Assembly (NCBI RefSeq): GCF_003385515.1
Contig: NZ_QNVT01000001.1
Location: forward strand, 372,001-436,000
Source: Chryseobacterium pennae
GTDB taxonomy: Bacteria; Bacteroidota; Bacteroidia; Flavobacteriales; Weeksellaceae
Length of the DNA stretch: 64,000 bases
Direction of reading: 5' to 3'
Part shown: piece after piece, positions 45,681 to 54,284 of the stretch
How positions within the stretch are numbered: the stretch's first letter is position 1
Layout: every line of letters starts with the position of its first letter
Notes under the pieces: model-generated
What the model saw: only the letters and a program-made list of their open reading frames with translations
Database searches by the model: none
What the model was told of the DNA's origin: nothing
Position numbers and translations under genes: made by a program

Positions 45681-46904
45681 ATGAAAAAGACCTTTTTAAA
45701 AATTACAGCATCTGTAGCAGGAATTATGACCGCATTTGCACTTTCAGCCTGCAATGATTCAGACAATAACATGATGGACATCCCATCTCAAAGGACCATT
45801 ACTTTTGAAAATGTTGTTACTCCTAAAGATTTTGTGGAAAGTGGAAGTTTTCAGGGAACTGGTACACCTCCAATTATTTTACCAGGACAGTCTGCATCTA
45901 TTACATTCAGCGCGGGAAAAGCGCAGGCTCTTATGTTTGCTACAATGTACGGAGCCTCTAAAGATTGGTTCTTTGCTTCGAAACAACCAGGTATCAAACT
46001 GTTTACCGACAATGGAACGGCCATCACCGGAGATGTTTCTTCAAGTGTATTGCTATGGGATAACGGAACGAAAGATAACATGACCGGACAAGCGGAAAAT
46101 AAACCTATCACTCAGGTTTCTAATGTGAATGCTTCACAACTGATGAAACTTAACCTTTCCTATAATGAGGCAACGTCCGAATTTACTTTAACCATCAACA
46201 ATACTTCAGGTGGAACGGCTAATGAAACACCTTTTTCTCCTGGAGTCTGGGCTGTTTCCAATTACAATGGAACTCAATTATTGAACTCTGTTCCGTTTTT
46301 CACTCCCAACTCTTTATCTAATCCTGAAATTACGGATATTGCTCAAATGGGAAATATTGATAAGATGAAAGCAAAGCTTAACGCAAATACAGGAATCATG
46401 ACAGGCCTTTCTCCTGCTTTGGTGGTTATTTATCGTGGAGATAAAAACCCTATCTATGAATTGGGAAAAATGGATAATGGAATGGGACTAAAAGAAATTG
46501 CGCAAACCGGAAATGTAAGTAAACTGCAAAACAGTTTAAAATCTTTCCCTGGTATTAAAGGGATCTACGTTGCCGGGAATGCTCCTGTTCCTCCAGGAAA
46601 TAAGATCATGACTAAATTCACAGCAGATCAGGGTGATAAAATTGCCTATGCTACCATGTTTGGTTTTTCCAATGACTGGTTCTATGCTAATGAGGCAAGC
46701 ATTGATGCTACTGTAAAGGGAGATCTTAGTTCAAAAACTACATTATTTGATTCCGGAACAGGTGTAGATCAATATCCAGGAGCAGGAAACCGCCAGGCTT
46801 TATTCGGAGGGACTCCACAAAGTGAAAATATGGTAATTTCAAAGGTTGGAACCCAATATCCTGTTCCCGCTGTACAAAATGTGATTAAAGTAACTGTGAA
46901 TTAA
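45681..46904 (+). CDS. Lipoprotein with two spondin-like domains
   Basis: 407 aa. The lipobox FALSAC puts the lipidated Cys near residue 24. Residues about 35-185 resemble a spondin N domain (ITFENVVTPKDFVESG, ITFSAGKAQALMFATMYGASKDWFFA, VLLWDNGT). A second, similar stretch (about 275-405, MTKFTADQGDKIAYATMFGFSNDWFYA, TTLFDSGTG) indicates internal duplication, and the two copies differ at many positions. Spondin-N bacterial proteins are usually surface lipoproteins with possible adhesion roles. It has its own bidirectional terminator downstream. Confidence 0.85.
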   Translation: MKKTFLKITASVAGIMTAFALSACNDSDNNMMDIPSQRTITFENVVTPKDFVESGSFQGTGTPPIILPGQSASITFSAGKAQALMFATMYGASKDWFFASKQPGIKLFTDNGTAITGDVSSSVLLWDNGTKDNMTGQAENKPITQVSNVNASQLMKLNLSYNEATSEFTLTINNTSGGTANETPFSPGVWAVSNYNGTQLLNSVPFFTPNSLSNPEITDIAQMGNIDKMKAKLNANTGIMTGLSPALVVIYRGDKNPIYELGKMDNGMGLKEIAQTGNVSKLQNSLKSFPGIKGIYVAGNAPVPPGNKIMTKFTADQGDKIAYATMFGFSNDWFYANEASIDATVKGDLSSKTTLFDSGTGVDQYPGAGNRQALFGGTPQSENMVISKVGTQYPVPAVQNVIKVTVN

Positions 46905-46923
46905 ATTCATACAATGAATTTAA

Positions 46924-46953
46924 AAATACCAGACAGTTTCTGTCTGGTATTTT
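46924..46953. terminator. Bidirectional terminator between the spondin gene and the NRPS-like gene
   Basis: AAATACCAGACAG pairs with CTGTCTGGTATTT around TTT, flanked by A-rich and T-rich tracts. Confidence 0.9.
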
Positions 46954-46971
46954 ATTTCCAAAGCTTAAAAC

Positions 46972-49900
46972 TTACAAAACTGAGATTCCGAGATACTTTA
47001 AATAAACATCTAATAGCTTTTTATCAAATACAGGTTCTTTAATCTCTGATCCTTCCAGGAATTGAATCACATTGGAACAATCCCACACATAGGTATTCTG
47101 GTATAATTCAACAGTGGATAAACCTTCATGCATATTATCCCTGAAAAGACTAGTCAGCGGATACAGCCTGTTTTTACTGTCATCTTCCCATTGTTTTCGC
47201 CATTCTTTGTAAGGGAGATCTTTGAGTATAAACGGATAATGCTTTTTCATGAGTCCGAAGAAGCCTTCTAAGGTAAGATTCGTTTCCGGGCGGGCAATTA
47301 GATTGAATTTCTTGCCTATAGCTTCTTTATTTTTTGTAATATAAGCCATAGATCTGGTCATATAGTCAACAGTAATCAAACCTTCTCTCAATTCCGTCAA
47401 TGCCGGATAAGACTGGAATTCCACACAGTTTTTTACTAATCCCGACCACCATTGATATGGTGCACTTGCCCCCGTTTCACTATGGCACATCGCATATCCT
47501 AATCGGTATGTAATGAGCGGTAACCCTTCTTTAGCGGCCAGATCTGCAATAGCTTCCATCACCCATTTGCTTCTTACATAGCCGATATCTTTGCTTACTG
47601 ACATCAGGTTCTGAGCAATATCATCAGATTCCAGCATCACGGTTTTACCGGTAAACAGATGTCCCCAGCTATACACTGATATTGTGGATAGCAGTGCCAA
47701 ACATTTTATTCTTTCCGCCCCTGCGAGTTTTATAATTTCTCTCAGTCCTTCTACATTCGGTGCTTTCATATAGGAATATGGTTCTATGAAATTTACGGAA
47801 CTTCCTGAATGATAAATCAGGTCTGTCTTTTCTGCCAGCATTGTATATGTTTCTTCAGAAAGACCCAATGATGGTTGTGAGAGATCACCAATCACAGGAA
47901 TAATTCTTGATTGCTGCTCTTCTTTTTGAGGAATGGCAAATTGTTTATAACAACGATCAATTTTTTCTTTAGCCTGAAAATCATCCTGAGCTCTTACCAG
48001 ACAATAGATATCAGCACTTGTTGTATCTAAAAGTTCCTGTACAAGATGAATTCCTACAAATCCCGTAACTCCGGTTAAAAAAATAACTGATGGATTTTCC
48101 AGTTGTTTGGGGTCAAAATCACCTTCAAATACTGTTCCTGGAGCAAGATAAACATCCTGCTGCAGCTCTACATAAGGCTCTACATCTTCTACCGGTACTG
48201 ATTCCCTCGCTTCTTTAGACCTGACAATTAAAATTTCCGAAAGTTGCTGCAATACGGGATACTGATAAATATCTCGAAGGTATACTTTTGTATCAAGTCT
48301 TCTTTCCAGTGCTACTGCCACTACAGCGACCAACAATGAGTTTCCTCCTATGTCAAAGAAGTTATCTGTAATATTAATCACAGGACGTTCCAGCTCTGTA
48401 GACCATATATCCGATATTATTCTTTCTGTTTCATTAGTTGGTGGCTCAAAGGAAACCAGATCTTTCGCCTCCTTATCTGCCAGATCTTTTAAAGCATCGG
48501 AATCTGTCTTCCCATTGGCTGTAAGTGGAATTTTATCTATAAAAATAATCTGGGCAGGAATCATATATCCTGGTAATTCTTCTTTCAGTAAGTTTCTGAC
48601 AGAGTTAACATCTTTCTCAGAACTTTGTTTTGCAACAATAAAAGCGATAAGGTATTTATTGCTTCCCGTTGTTTCTTTTGTGATCACAGTAGCTTCCTGT
48701 ACATTCTCCTGCTGGCTCAGAGTCCTTTCTATCTCTCCCAGCTCTACCCGAAATCCACGGATTTTTATCTGATTATCTATTCTTCCTAAAAATTCAATAT
48801 CTCCATCGGGAAGCCACTTGGCCAGATCTCCAGTACGGTATAATTTTTCTTCTTTTCTAAATGGATTAGTCATAAACTTTTCAGTAGTGAGCTCTTCATT
48901 ATTAAGATAGCCTTTAGCCAAAAGGTCTCCACCTATATATAACTCACCGATAGCTCCTACGGGTAACAGTTCCATCTTCTCTGTTAAAATATAAGCTTTG
49001 GCGTTTGCTATAGGCCTGCCTATTGAAGATACATACTTTCCACCAACATCTTTAACTTTTTTGAATGTTGCAAATACTGTACATTCGGTTGGTCCATAAT
49101 AATCAATCAATTCATAACTTAACTCTGCAGTTAATACCGACTTCAGTTTCTCTCCACCTGTAAAAAGATATTTCAGTTTCAAATCAGGAAAGTTTCTGGT
49201 ATGTTCCACCACAGCAGGAGCCAGTACTGCCGGTACAAAGCCATGGGTAATATGATTTCTGTAATAATAATCTACCAAAGCAGAAGCTTCTGCTCTTTCT
49301 TCGTTCTCTGCCATAAAAAGTGTAGCCCCGGCAGTGAGTGCCGACCATGTTTCCCACACTGAGATATCAAATGCCAAACCTGCAACAATAGTGAGATGTG
49401 AGGTATGATCCACATGAAAGTGATGGTTGTGCCATGTTACCAAATGTTGAATAGCCTGATGGGTAATCATTACTCCTTTAGGTTTTCCAGTAGACCCAGA
49501 GGTATAAATTGTATATGCAAGAGCGTCCTGATGAATTTCAACTTCCAGCTGTTCTGAAGAAAAAGACTCCAGATCCGCCGTGCCATCAAGCTGAAGGACT
49601 TCTCTATTTTTATTTTCTGACAGCTGTAAGCCAAGATGAGAATTCGTAATTATAATCTCAGAATTGGTATCTGAAATTATATATTCTACCCTTTTTACGG
49701 GATATGCCGGATCTATCGGAACATAAGCTGCACCCGTTTTTACAACTCCAAGAACCGCTATTAGCCACTCAATAGAACGGTCAAGCCATATAGGAACGAA
49801 CATCTTTTCTTTAATTCCTTCAGCTAATAATTTATTAGCCAGACGGTTACTTCCCTCGTCCAGTTCTTTATAAGTAATAGACTGCTCCTGAAATATTGCA

Positions 49901-50079
49901 GCAATATGATCAGGACGAAGCTCCACCTGCTTTCTGAAAAGGGACACCAGAGTTTCTTCCTGTTTGTAATCCCACCCTGTTTTATTAAAGTCATTTAAAA
50001 GTTTTTCTCTGTCTCCGGAAGACAACAAGACGGAGGTTCCCAATGATTGGGTTTCTAAAGTTGGTGTTGAGTTTGACAT
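46972..50079 (-). CDS. Single-module NRPS-like enzyme (adenylation, carrier, thioester reductase)
   Basis: 1035 aa with no condensation domain. The adenylation domain (about 35-530) shows A3 YTSGSTGKPKG near 192-202, A5 YYGPTECT near 327-334, A7 YRTGDLAKW near 414-422, A8 GRIDNQIKIRGFRVELGEIE near 432-451, and A10 PLTANGKTD near 518-526. The carrier domain has DIGGNSLL with the phosphopantetheine Ser581. The NAD(P)-dependent reductase domain (about 660-1035) starts FLTGVTGFVG and holds Tyr834-x3-Lys838. Asp238 in FDISVW indicates an alpha-amino acid substrate. Such A-PCP-R enzymes activate an amino acid and release it as an aldehyde or alcohol, as Lys2 does. No adjacent transporter or phosphopantetheinyl transferase gene is present. 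Confidence 0.9.
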   Translation of the reverse strand: MSNSTPTLETQSLGTSVLLSSGDREKLLNDFNKTGWDYKQEETLVSLFRKQVELRPDHIAAIFQEQSITYKELDEGSNRLANKLLAEGIKEKMFVPIWLDRSIEWLIAVLGVVKTGAAYVPIDPAYPVKRVEYIISDTNSEIIITNSHLGLQLSENKNREVLQLDGTADLESFSSEQLEVEIHQDALAYTIYTSGSTGKPKGVMITHQAIQHLVTWHNHHFHVDHTSHLTIVAGLAFDISVWETWSALTAGATLFMAENEERAEASALVDYYYRNHITHGFVPAVLAPAVVEHTRNFPDLKLKYLFTGGEKLKSVLTAELSYELIDYYGPTECTVFATFKKVKDVGGKYVSSIGRPIANAKAYILTEKMELLPVGAIGELYIGGDLLAKGYLNNEELTTEKFMTNPFRKEEKLYRTGDLAKWLPDGDIEFLGRIDNQIKIRGFRVELGEIERTLSQQENVQEATVITKETTGSNKYLIAFIVAKQSSEKDVNSVRNLLKEELPGYMIPAQIIFIDKIPLTANGKTDSDALKDLADKEAKDLVSFEPPTNETERIISDIWSTELERPVINITDNFFDIGGNSLLVAVVAVALERRLDTKVYLRDIYQYPVLQQLSEILIVRSKEARESVPVEDVEPYVELQQDVYLAPGTVFEGDFDPKQLENPSVIFLTGVTGFVGIHLVQELLDTTSADIYCLVRAQDDFQAKEKIDRCYKQFAIPQKEEQQSRIIPVIGDLSQPSLGLSEETYTMLAEKTDLIYHSGSSVNFIEPYSYMKAPNVEGLREIIKLAGAERIKCLALLSTISVYSWGHLFTGKTVMLESDDIAQNLMSVSKDIGYVRSKWVMEAIADLAAKEGLPLITYRLGYAMCHSETGASAPYQWWSGLVKNCVEFQSYPALTELREGLITVDYMTRSMAYITKNKEAIGKKFNLIARPETNLTLEGFFGLMKKHYPFILKDLPYKEWRKQWEDDSKNRLYPLTSLFRDNMHEGLSTVELYQNTYVWDCSNVIQFLEGSEIKEPVFDKKLLDVYLKYLGISVL

Positions 50080-50687
50080 TGTAATGATGTAATTTGATTA
50101 AAAGTTTAGTTTTTATCACTTCTCCATTAAGCCTCATTTTACAGCTAATAATCTGACAGTAAACTTATTTCCCTATCCAATAAGCCTAGAGAAGAACAGA
50201 GTATACAGTATAAGCACAACTGAAGAATTCAATGTGTATTTTATATAAAAAGCCTGTAAATGGTAGATGTAGAGAAGTTCAGGTGATCTGTTCAGTGAAC
50301 AGAACTATAAATAAAGACGCTCTTTACTTATTACTCTCAAAAAAGAATAGAAAGAATATTTTATTCTTTCATGTTTGGTTTTAATAGAAATTCGTTTTTC
50401 TTTTTAATAATTTTAATGTCATAATATGATATTTTTAATAATTTAATAATCAAATTTAACATAATAAAACGAATAAATTGTTACATAATTACAAAATAAT
50501 CCCACATAAGAGATTTAACTTGTGCAAAAAACAACCTGAATGACAATAGAATAGATTTAAAAAAAATAACAACCACTAAGAATTCATCTTAAAAAGAAAT
50601 AATGCACAGCAAGTATTATTTTATAAAATAAGCAATACACTCCGTAAATAAAATACATAACAACATCTCCATACAGACGACTGAATA
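50080..50687. other. AT-rich intergenic region with no gene recognised
   Basis: About 600 nt upstream of the NRPS-like gene. It holds no convincing coding frame. A minus-strand TAAATTTG sequence lies at 50458-50451 without a TTG at proper spacing, so no promoter can be assigned with confidence. A long regulatory leader for the NRPS-like gene is possible. Confidence 0.5.
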
Positions 50688-50993
50688 TTACAAACGTCCT
50701 AGCTTTTTCAATGTAAAATAGGAATAAAGGTGAGTTGGAAAGAATGCTAAAAATAAAATCCCCCACAAGGAATAATCTTTATCAGAAAACAAACTCATTA
50801 CCAGCAAAAAATAAATAATAACTGGAACAACAAAATAGTACACTTTTCTATTGTCCTTATCCATCCAATAAAATAATGATCCAAAAAAAAGGATTGAAAA
50901 GTAAAATATATAAAACATCATAATAAGGGTACCTCCACCCTGCCCCAGATAGACTCCTTTATACTCATAATGCTGTAGAATAATCATGATCAT
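50688..50993 (-). CDS. Small hydrophobic membrane protein, function unknown
   Basis: 101 aa with three hydrophobic helices (about 24-42, 50-67 and 75-93), separated by short charged loops (WMDKDNRK, FSDKDYS). An in-frame stop lies close upstream, so the N-terminus is at or near 50993. No homologue is recognised. A shorter overlapping minus-strand frame at 50584-50766 is judged spurious. Confidence 0.5.
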   Translation of the reverse strand: MIMIILQHYEYKGVYLGQGGGTLIMMFYIFYFSILFFGSLFYWMDKDNRKVYYFVVPVIIYFLLVMSLFSDKDYSLWGILFLAFFPTHLYSYFTLKKLGRL

Positions 50994-51190
50994 AATCCCA
51001 AAAAAAATAATTTAACAGATAAACACCCCAAATATTTCGGTTTGTAACCTGCAAAACGATCAGTATTATTGTGATAATAAATATTATAACCATGGTTTTA
51101 GTTCAAAAAAACAATAACATTTTGATTGCGACGTCGAAAATACTGATAAATGAGGTAATTTTAAAGATTGTTTTTCAATTTACATGATTC

Positions 51191-51896
51191 CTAAGCATTC
51201 CAGAATTCCCGGTCTAAACTTCTATACTGAATGGCTTCGGAAATATGGTGAGAAAGAATTTTTTCAGATTCCTCAAGATCAGCAATAGTACGGGCAACTT
51301 TCAGAATTCTGTCGTAGGCTCTTGCTGAAAGGTTCAGTTTTTCCATTGCCAGCTTTATAAGATTAAAAGATGTTTCGTCCAGATCACAGAATGCTTCAAT
51401 TTCTTTTGGTCCAATCTGGGCATTACTACTGATATTAAGATTTTTATACCGCTCGTTCTGAATCTCTCTTGCGATCAGGACCCGCTCCCGGATGTCTTTA
51501 CTGTTTTCTCCTTTTCTTTTTTCTGAAAGTTCCTCAAATTCTACTTTCTGAACCTCAATATGAATATCAATCCTGTCTAGAAGCGGCCCGGAAAGTTTAT
51601 TCATATACCGTTGCATTTCATATACCGACGAGGTATTGTTAGGATCATCCGGAAAAAAGCCGCTCGGGCTTGGGTTCATCGAAGCAACCAGCATAAAACT
51701 TGCAGGATAATTGACAGTGAATCTGGCTCGGGAAATTGTCACTTCCCTATCTTCCAAAGGCTGCCTCATGACTTCCAGTACTGTCCGTTTAAACTCCGGC
51801 ATTTCATCCAGAAACAAAACTCCGTTGTGGGCCAGTGAAATTTCTCCCGGCTGAGGATAGCTTCCGCCACCTACAAGTGCCACATCTGTTATTTTC
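51191..51896 (-). pseudogene. yifB: C-terminal fragment of YifB/ComM family AAA ATPase, 5' part missing
   Basis: About 235 codons. YifB/ComM is a Mg-chelatase-like AAA+ ATPase (ComM promotes branch migration during natural transformation). The fragment begins at ITDVALVGGGSYPQPGEISLAHNGVLFLDEMPEF, the middle of the normal protein of about 510 aa. It contains Walker B (VLFLDE) and the later LLDRIDIHIEV and NLSARAYDRILKVARTIADLE blocks. The Walker A half is absent. Upstream of codon ITD the frame continues briefly (NAPTFRK) into unrelated sequence and then stops. The gene therefore seems disrupted here, either by insertion of the downstream island or by deletion. Confidence 0.85.
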
Positions 51897-51939
51897 CTAA
51901 ATGTAGGGGCATTTTTTATTGTTATGTAAAGTTGTAATG

Positions 51940-51966
51940 AAAAAGGTCTCCCTACTTGGGAAACCT
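51940..51966 (-). terminator. Intrinsic terminator after the ImmA/IrrE gene
   Basis: On the minus strand, AAGGTTTCCC pairs with GGGAGACCTT, with one G-U pair, around a 5-nt loop and is followed by T residues. Confidence 0.75.
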
Positions 51967-52000
51967 TCTTACTTATTTAGATTTTTGTTAGATGATTTGC

Positions 52001-53089
52001 CTAATCTAAGACAATTTTAAGCTTTGCTCTGTAAGGAACATTATCTTTTCCAAATAGCTCTACCCTCATTTTTTCCGTAAAGCCTAAATGCTTATAAAAC
52101 CCATTATTTGTTTGCTCTTCTAAAACTTCGAATAATTTTTTCAATAATTTCGGACTATTTAATTCAAATTCTAAAGGCTCATTTTTTCTAATTGGTGATA
52201 GTTTCATCATCCAAAATCTTAATGTTTGCTGTGAGATTGTACCTAAAGTATAAGCTCTATAAACTAAAGAGGAAATAGACATATTCCATTCCATCTTTAA
52301 GGATTTTAACTTTTCAATATTAAGCTGTCTCAAAGAACTTTTAATATCTTTAGCTGGAGATAAGAATGCTGAGGCAAAATTATTAGCTTCAAATTCAATA
52401 TCTCTTTCTATTGAAATCATATCATCAAAATGAAGTAATAGATGTCCGAGTTCATGAGCAATAGTAAAAACCTTTCGAGAATTAGGTATTTTATTATTAA
52501 TTAAAATTATAGGAACTCCTTTAACATAAAAACTTACTCCATCAAATTTATTGTTATCTGAAGAGATAAAATCATAATCAAAAAAATGAATAATAACTCC
52601 TCTCTCTTCTAATAGTTTAATGATATCGTTAATTGGTCCTCTTCCTATTCCGAAGTTTAATCTTACTTCTGTAGCAATGTATTCAAAGTCAATTTTGTAC
52701 TCTCCATCAATCTCCCTATAATACTTATCAATATCTATTCGGGGAAGGCTTTGAGTTTCTAAATCAACTATTTCTAAAGCTTCTACAATTGTATTATAAA
52801 ATAAGTTTAATCTTGATTCAAATAAGCCTAACTTAGACTTCGTTACTGATGATAGTTTTCGATAAAATAATTTAGGATTAACATTCTCTACATTTCTTTT
52901 AAAATAGTTTGGTTCAAAATATTCACTAAAATTTTTAATGTGAATTTCTTCAAGGTTTTTATCACCTTTTTCTAATTTACTAATTACTGGCTGTGAAATA
53001 CCAAGTAGTTTTGCAAACTGTGATTGGCTTATTCCATAAAAGTCTCTGACAACCTTTAAGGAGAATCCATTGTAGGCTGTGTTTTCCAT
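52001..53089 (-). CDS. XRE-family helix-turn-helix protein fused to ImmA/IrrE metallopeptidase
   Basis: 362 aa. An N-terminal XRE HTH (about 8-60: VVRDFYGISQSQFAKLLGISQPVISKLEKG) is fused to an ImmA/IrrE metallopeptidase-like domain. The zinc motif HELGH starts at His212 in FTIAHELGHLLLH, with Glu in the downstream EFEANNFASAFLSP. Such fusions are common in mobile elements and toxin-antitoxin loci, where the peptidase cleaves a repressor or antitoxin. It lies 46 nt downstream of an unknown gene in the same orientation, with which it is probably co-transcribed. Its operator may be the hairpin or dyads upstream of that gene. Confidence 0.9.
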   Translation of the reverse strand: MENTAYNGFSLKVVRDFYGISQSQFAKLLGISQPVISKLEKGDKNLEEIHIKNFSEYFEPNYFKRNVENVNPKLFYRKLSSVTKSKLGLFESRLNLFYNTIVEALEIVDLETQSLPRIDIDKYYREIDGEYKIDFEYIATEVRLNFGIGRGPINDIIKLLEERGVIIHFFDYDFISSDNNKFDGVSFYVKGVPIILINNKIPNSRKVFTIAHELGHLLLHFDDMISIERDIEFEANNFASAFLSPAKDIKSSLRQLNIEKLKSLKMEWNMSISSLVYRAYTLGTISQQTLRFWMMKLSPIRKNEPLEFELNSPKLLKKLFEVLEEQTNNGFYKHLGFTEKMRVELFGKDNVPYRAKLKIVLD

Positions 53090-53135
53090 AGTGATAGTAA
53101 TGTTTTTTCTTTGATTTTGGTCTCTTCGGGTTAAC

Positions 53136-53777
53136 TTAGATTGCTAATGATGCATCATCATCATTATTCAAATTTTTTGGTTTAATGATATCCACTTTAG
53201 TAGAAGTAACAGCATTTCTCATTGTAACTTCTAAAGCAATTTTCTCATCAAAATAATATTGGAGATTAATAAAATCTATAAAATCAGTCGTCTTTTTAAA
53301 TCCTACAAATACTATAGGAGGTAGACTTGTCAAATTCAATTTAGAAATCTCTTTGTTCATCTTTTTAGACATAGTAAAAGGTTTTCCTTTAATTATATCC
53401 TCAAATCTTTTTGTCTTCATACCTTCAATGACATTTTCTTTACCTAATGCCTTGAAACATAAAAAGAACTTATTATCAACCAAAGCAAAAGTCATTCTAA
53501 AAGTTTCAAAAAACTTAACTCTGTGCTTTGTTTTTTCACTCGTTAAAATTCTTGTTCTAAAAATGTCAATCATAGCATTGTTTAACAACAAAGATTTTAA
53601 CGTGTTCTTACTGAAAAGAGTAGGTTCACTTTTTATAAGCTTACTTACTTTTTCATTACCTGCAATTACCGATTCATAGGCAATTTCTAAAATATCTTCG
53701 TAAATTTCTGGATTAAAATTTGCAAGATATCCACTTAATAGTGTACTTTTGTTTATAGAAAAGTTTATTTTCTTCAT
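53136..53777 (-). CDS. Unknown partner of the ImmA/IrrE gene
   Basis: 213 aa from ATG 53777 (MKKINFSINKSTLL). A start at 53804 would add nine residues. No signal peptide or membrane helix is evident. The protein has an Ile/Phe/Lys-rich body, with PPIVFVGFKKTTDFIDFINLQYYF near residues 150-175, and a polar Asn/Asp-rich C-terminus (NLNNDDDASLAI). No family is recognised. It has a promoter and a leader hairpin, and it precedes the XRE-ImmA gene, so a two-gene toxin-antitoxin or defence-type arrangement is plausible but unproven. Confidence 0.75.
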   Translation of the reverse strand: MKKINFSINKSTLLSGYLANFNPEIYEDILEIAYESVIAGNEKVSKLIKSEPTLFSKNTLKSLLLNNAMIDIFRTRILTSEKTKHRVKFFETFRMTFALVDNKFFLCFKALGKENVIEGMKTKRFEDIIKGKPFTMSKKMNKEISKLNLTSLPPIVFVGFKKTTDFIDFINLQYYFDEKIALEVTMRNAVTSTKVDIIKPKNLNNDDDASLAI

Positions 53778-53834
53778 TATACTGGAATTTAATGAAGAGA
53801 CCAAAATACAACGAACTCAAACCTTTTTGCTGGT

Positions 53835-53856
53835 AACAAGAAGGTTTTTTCTTGTT
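53835..53856 (-). promoter_or_regulatory. Perfect 8-bp inverted repeat in the leader of the unknown/ImmA operon
   Basis: AACAAGAA (53835-53842) and TTCTTGTT (53849-53856) are exact reverse complements around 6 nt. It lies between the promoter at 53872-53904 and the ATG at 53777, so it could be an operator for the XRE domain or an RNA hairpin. Confidence 0.55.
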
Positions 53857-53871
53857 CATACCTGAACACTA

Positions 53872-53904
53872 CAAATTTAATAAAATATTTTTTGAATTAA
53901 ACAA
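53872..53904 (-). promoter_or_regulatory. Promoter for the unknown/ImmA operon
   Basis: On the minus strand, TTG (53904-53902) is followed after 22 nt by TAAATTTG (53879-53872). The leader would be about 90 nt long. Confidence 0.6.
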
Positions 53905-53931
53905 TTTGCTTCAAATTATTTCAAAAAAATT

Positions 53932-53985
53932 TTATCCACATTCTGTAAAAATTCTAAAAAGATATCAAATTGCTGATTATCAACA
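53932..53985 (+). other. Two DnaA-box-like sequences in an AT-rich region
   Basis: TTATCCACA (53932-53940) matches the E. coli R1 DnaA box exactly. TTATCAACA (53977-53985) differs by one base. They are direct repeats 45 bp apart in a very AT-rich intergenic region of the island. A replication origin is possible. Such 9-mers also occur by chance in AT-rich DNA. Confidence 0.35.
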
Positions 53986-54247
53986 AATTAAATAATTTTA
54001 AATTTTAAAAACACTCCCTTTTTAAACAAATGTTTAATATTTCAAACATGTTTATTACCCTTTTTTTTCTTATCTGAAGTCATATTAAGCTTAATTACAG
54101 CTTAGTTAAGCATTCGATTTGTGTCTATACTCAAACTATTTTCTCTCCTCCAATAAACAATCCATCTGCTTTACTTCACTTTAAATCATTTATACTATCT
54201 ATTAAAAAAAAATTAAATTCCCTAACTTTAGCTAAAAAACTCTAAGA

Positions 54248-54281
54248 TTGATAGTATAATATCAAATAAATAGTACTTTTG
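54248..54281 (+). promoter_or_regulatory. Promoter abutting the DprA-like gene (possible leaderless mRNA)
   Basis: TTG (54248-54250) is followed after 23 nt by TACTTTTG (54274-54281), matching -33/-7. The -7 element ends 3 nt before ATG 54285, so transcription from it would start at or next to the start codon. The spacing is at the upper limit. Confidence 0.5.
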
Positions 54282-54284
54282 TAT

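Noticed and set aside
45485..45781. N-terminal extension of the small minus-strand protein
   Set aside because: It overlaps the spondin gene start and has atypical, hydrophobic composition. A shorter start at 45484 is more plausible.
54279..54284. A TTG start for the DprA-like gene at 54279
   Set aside because: The ATG at 54285 gives a normal N-terminus and the TTG overlaps the -7 element.
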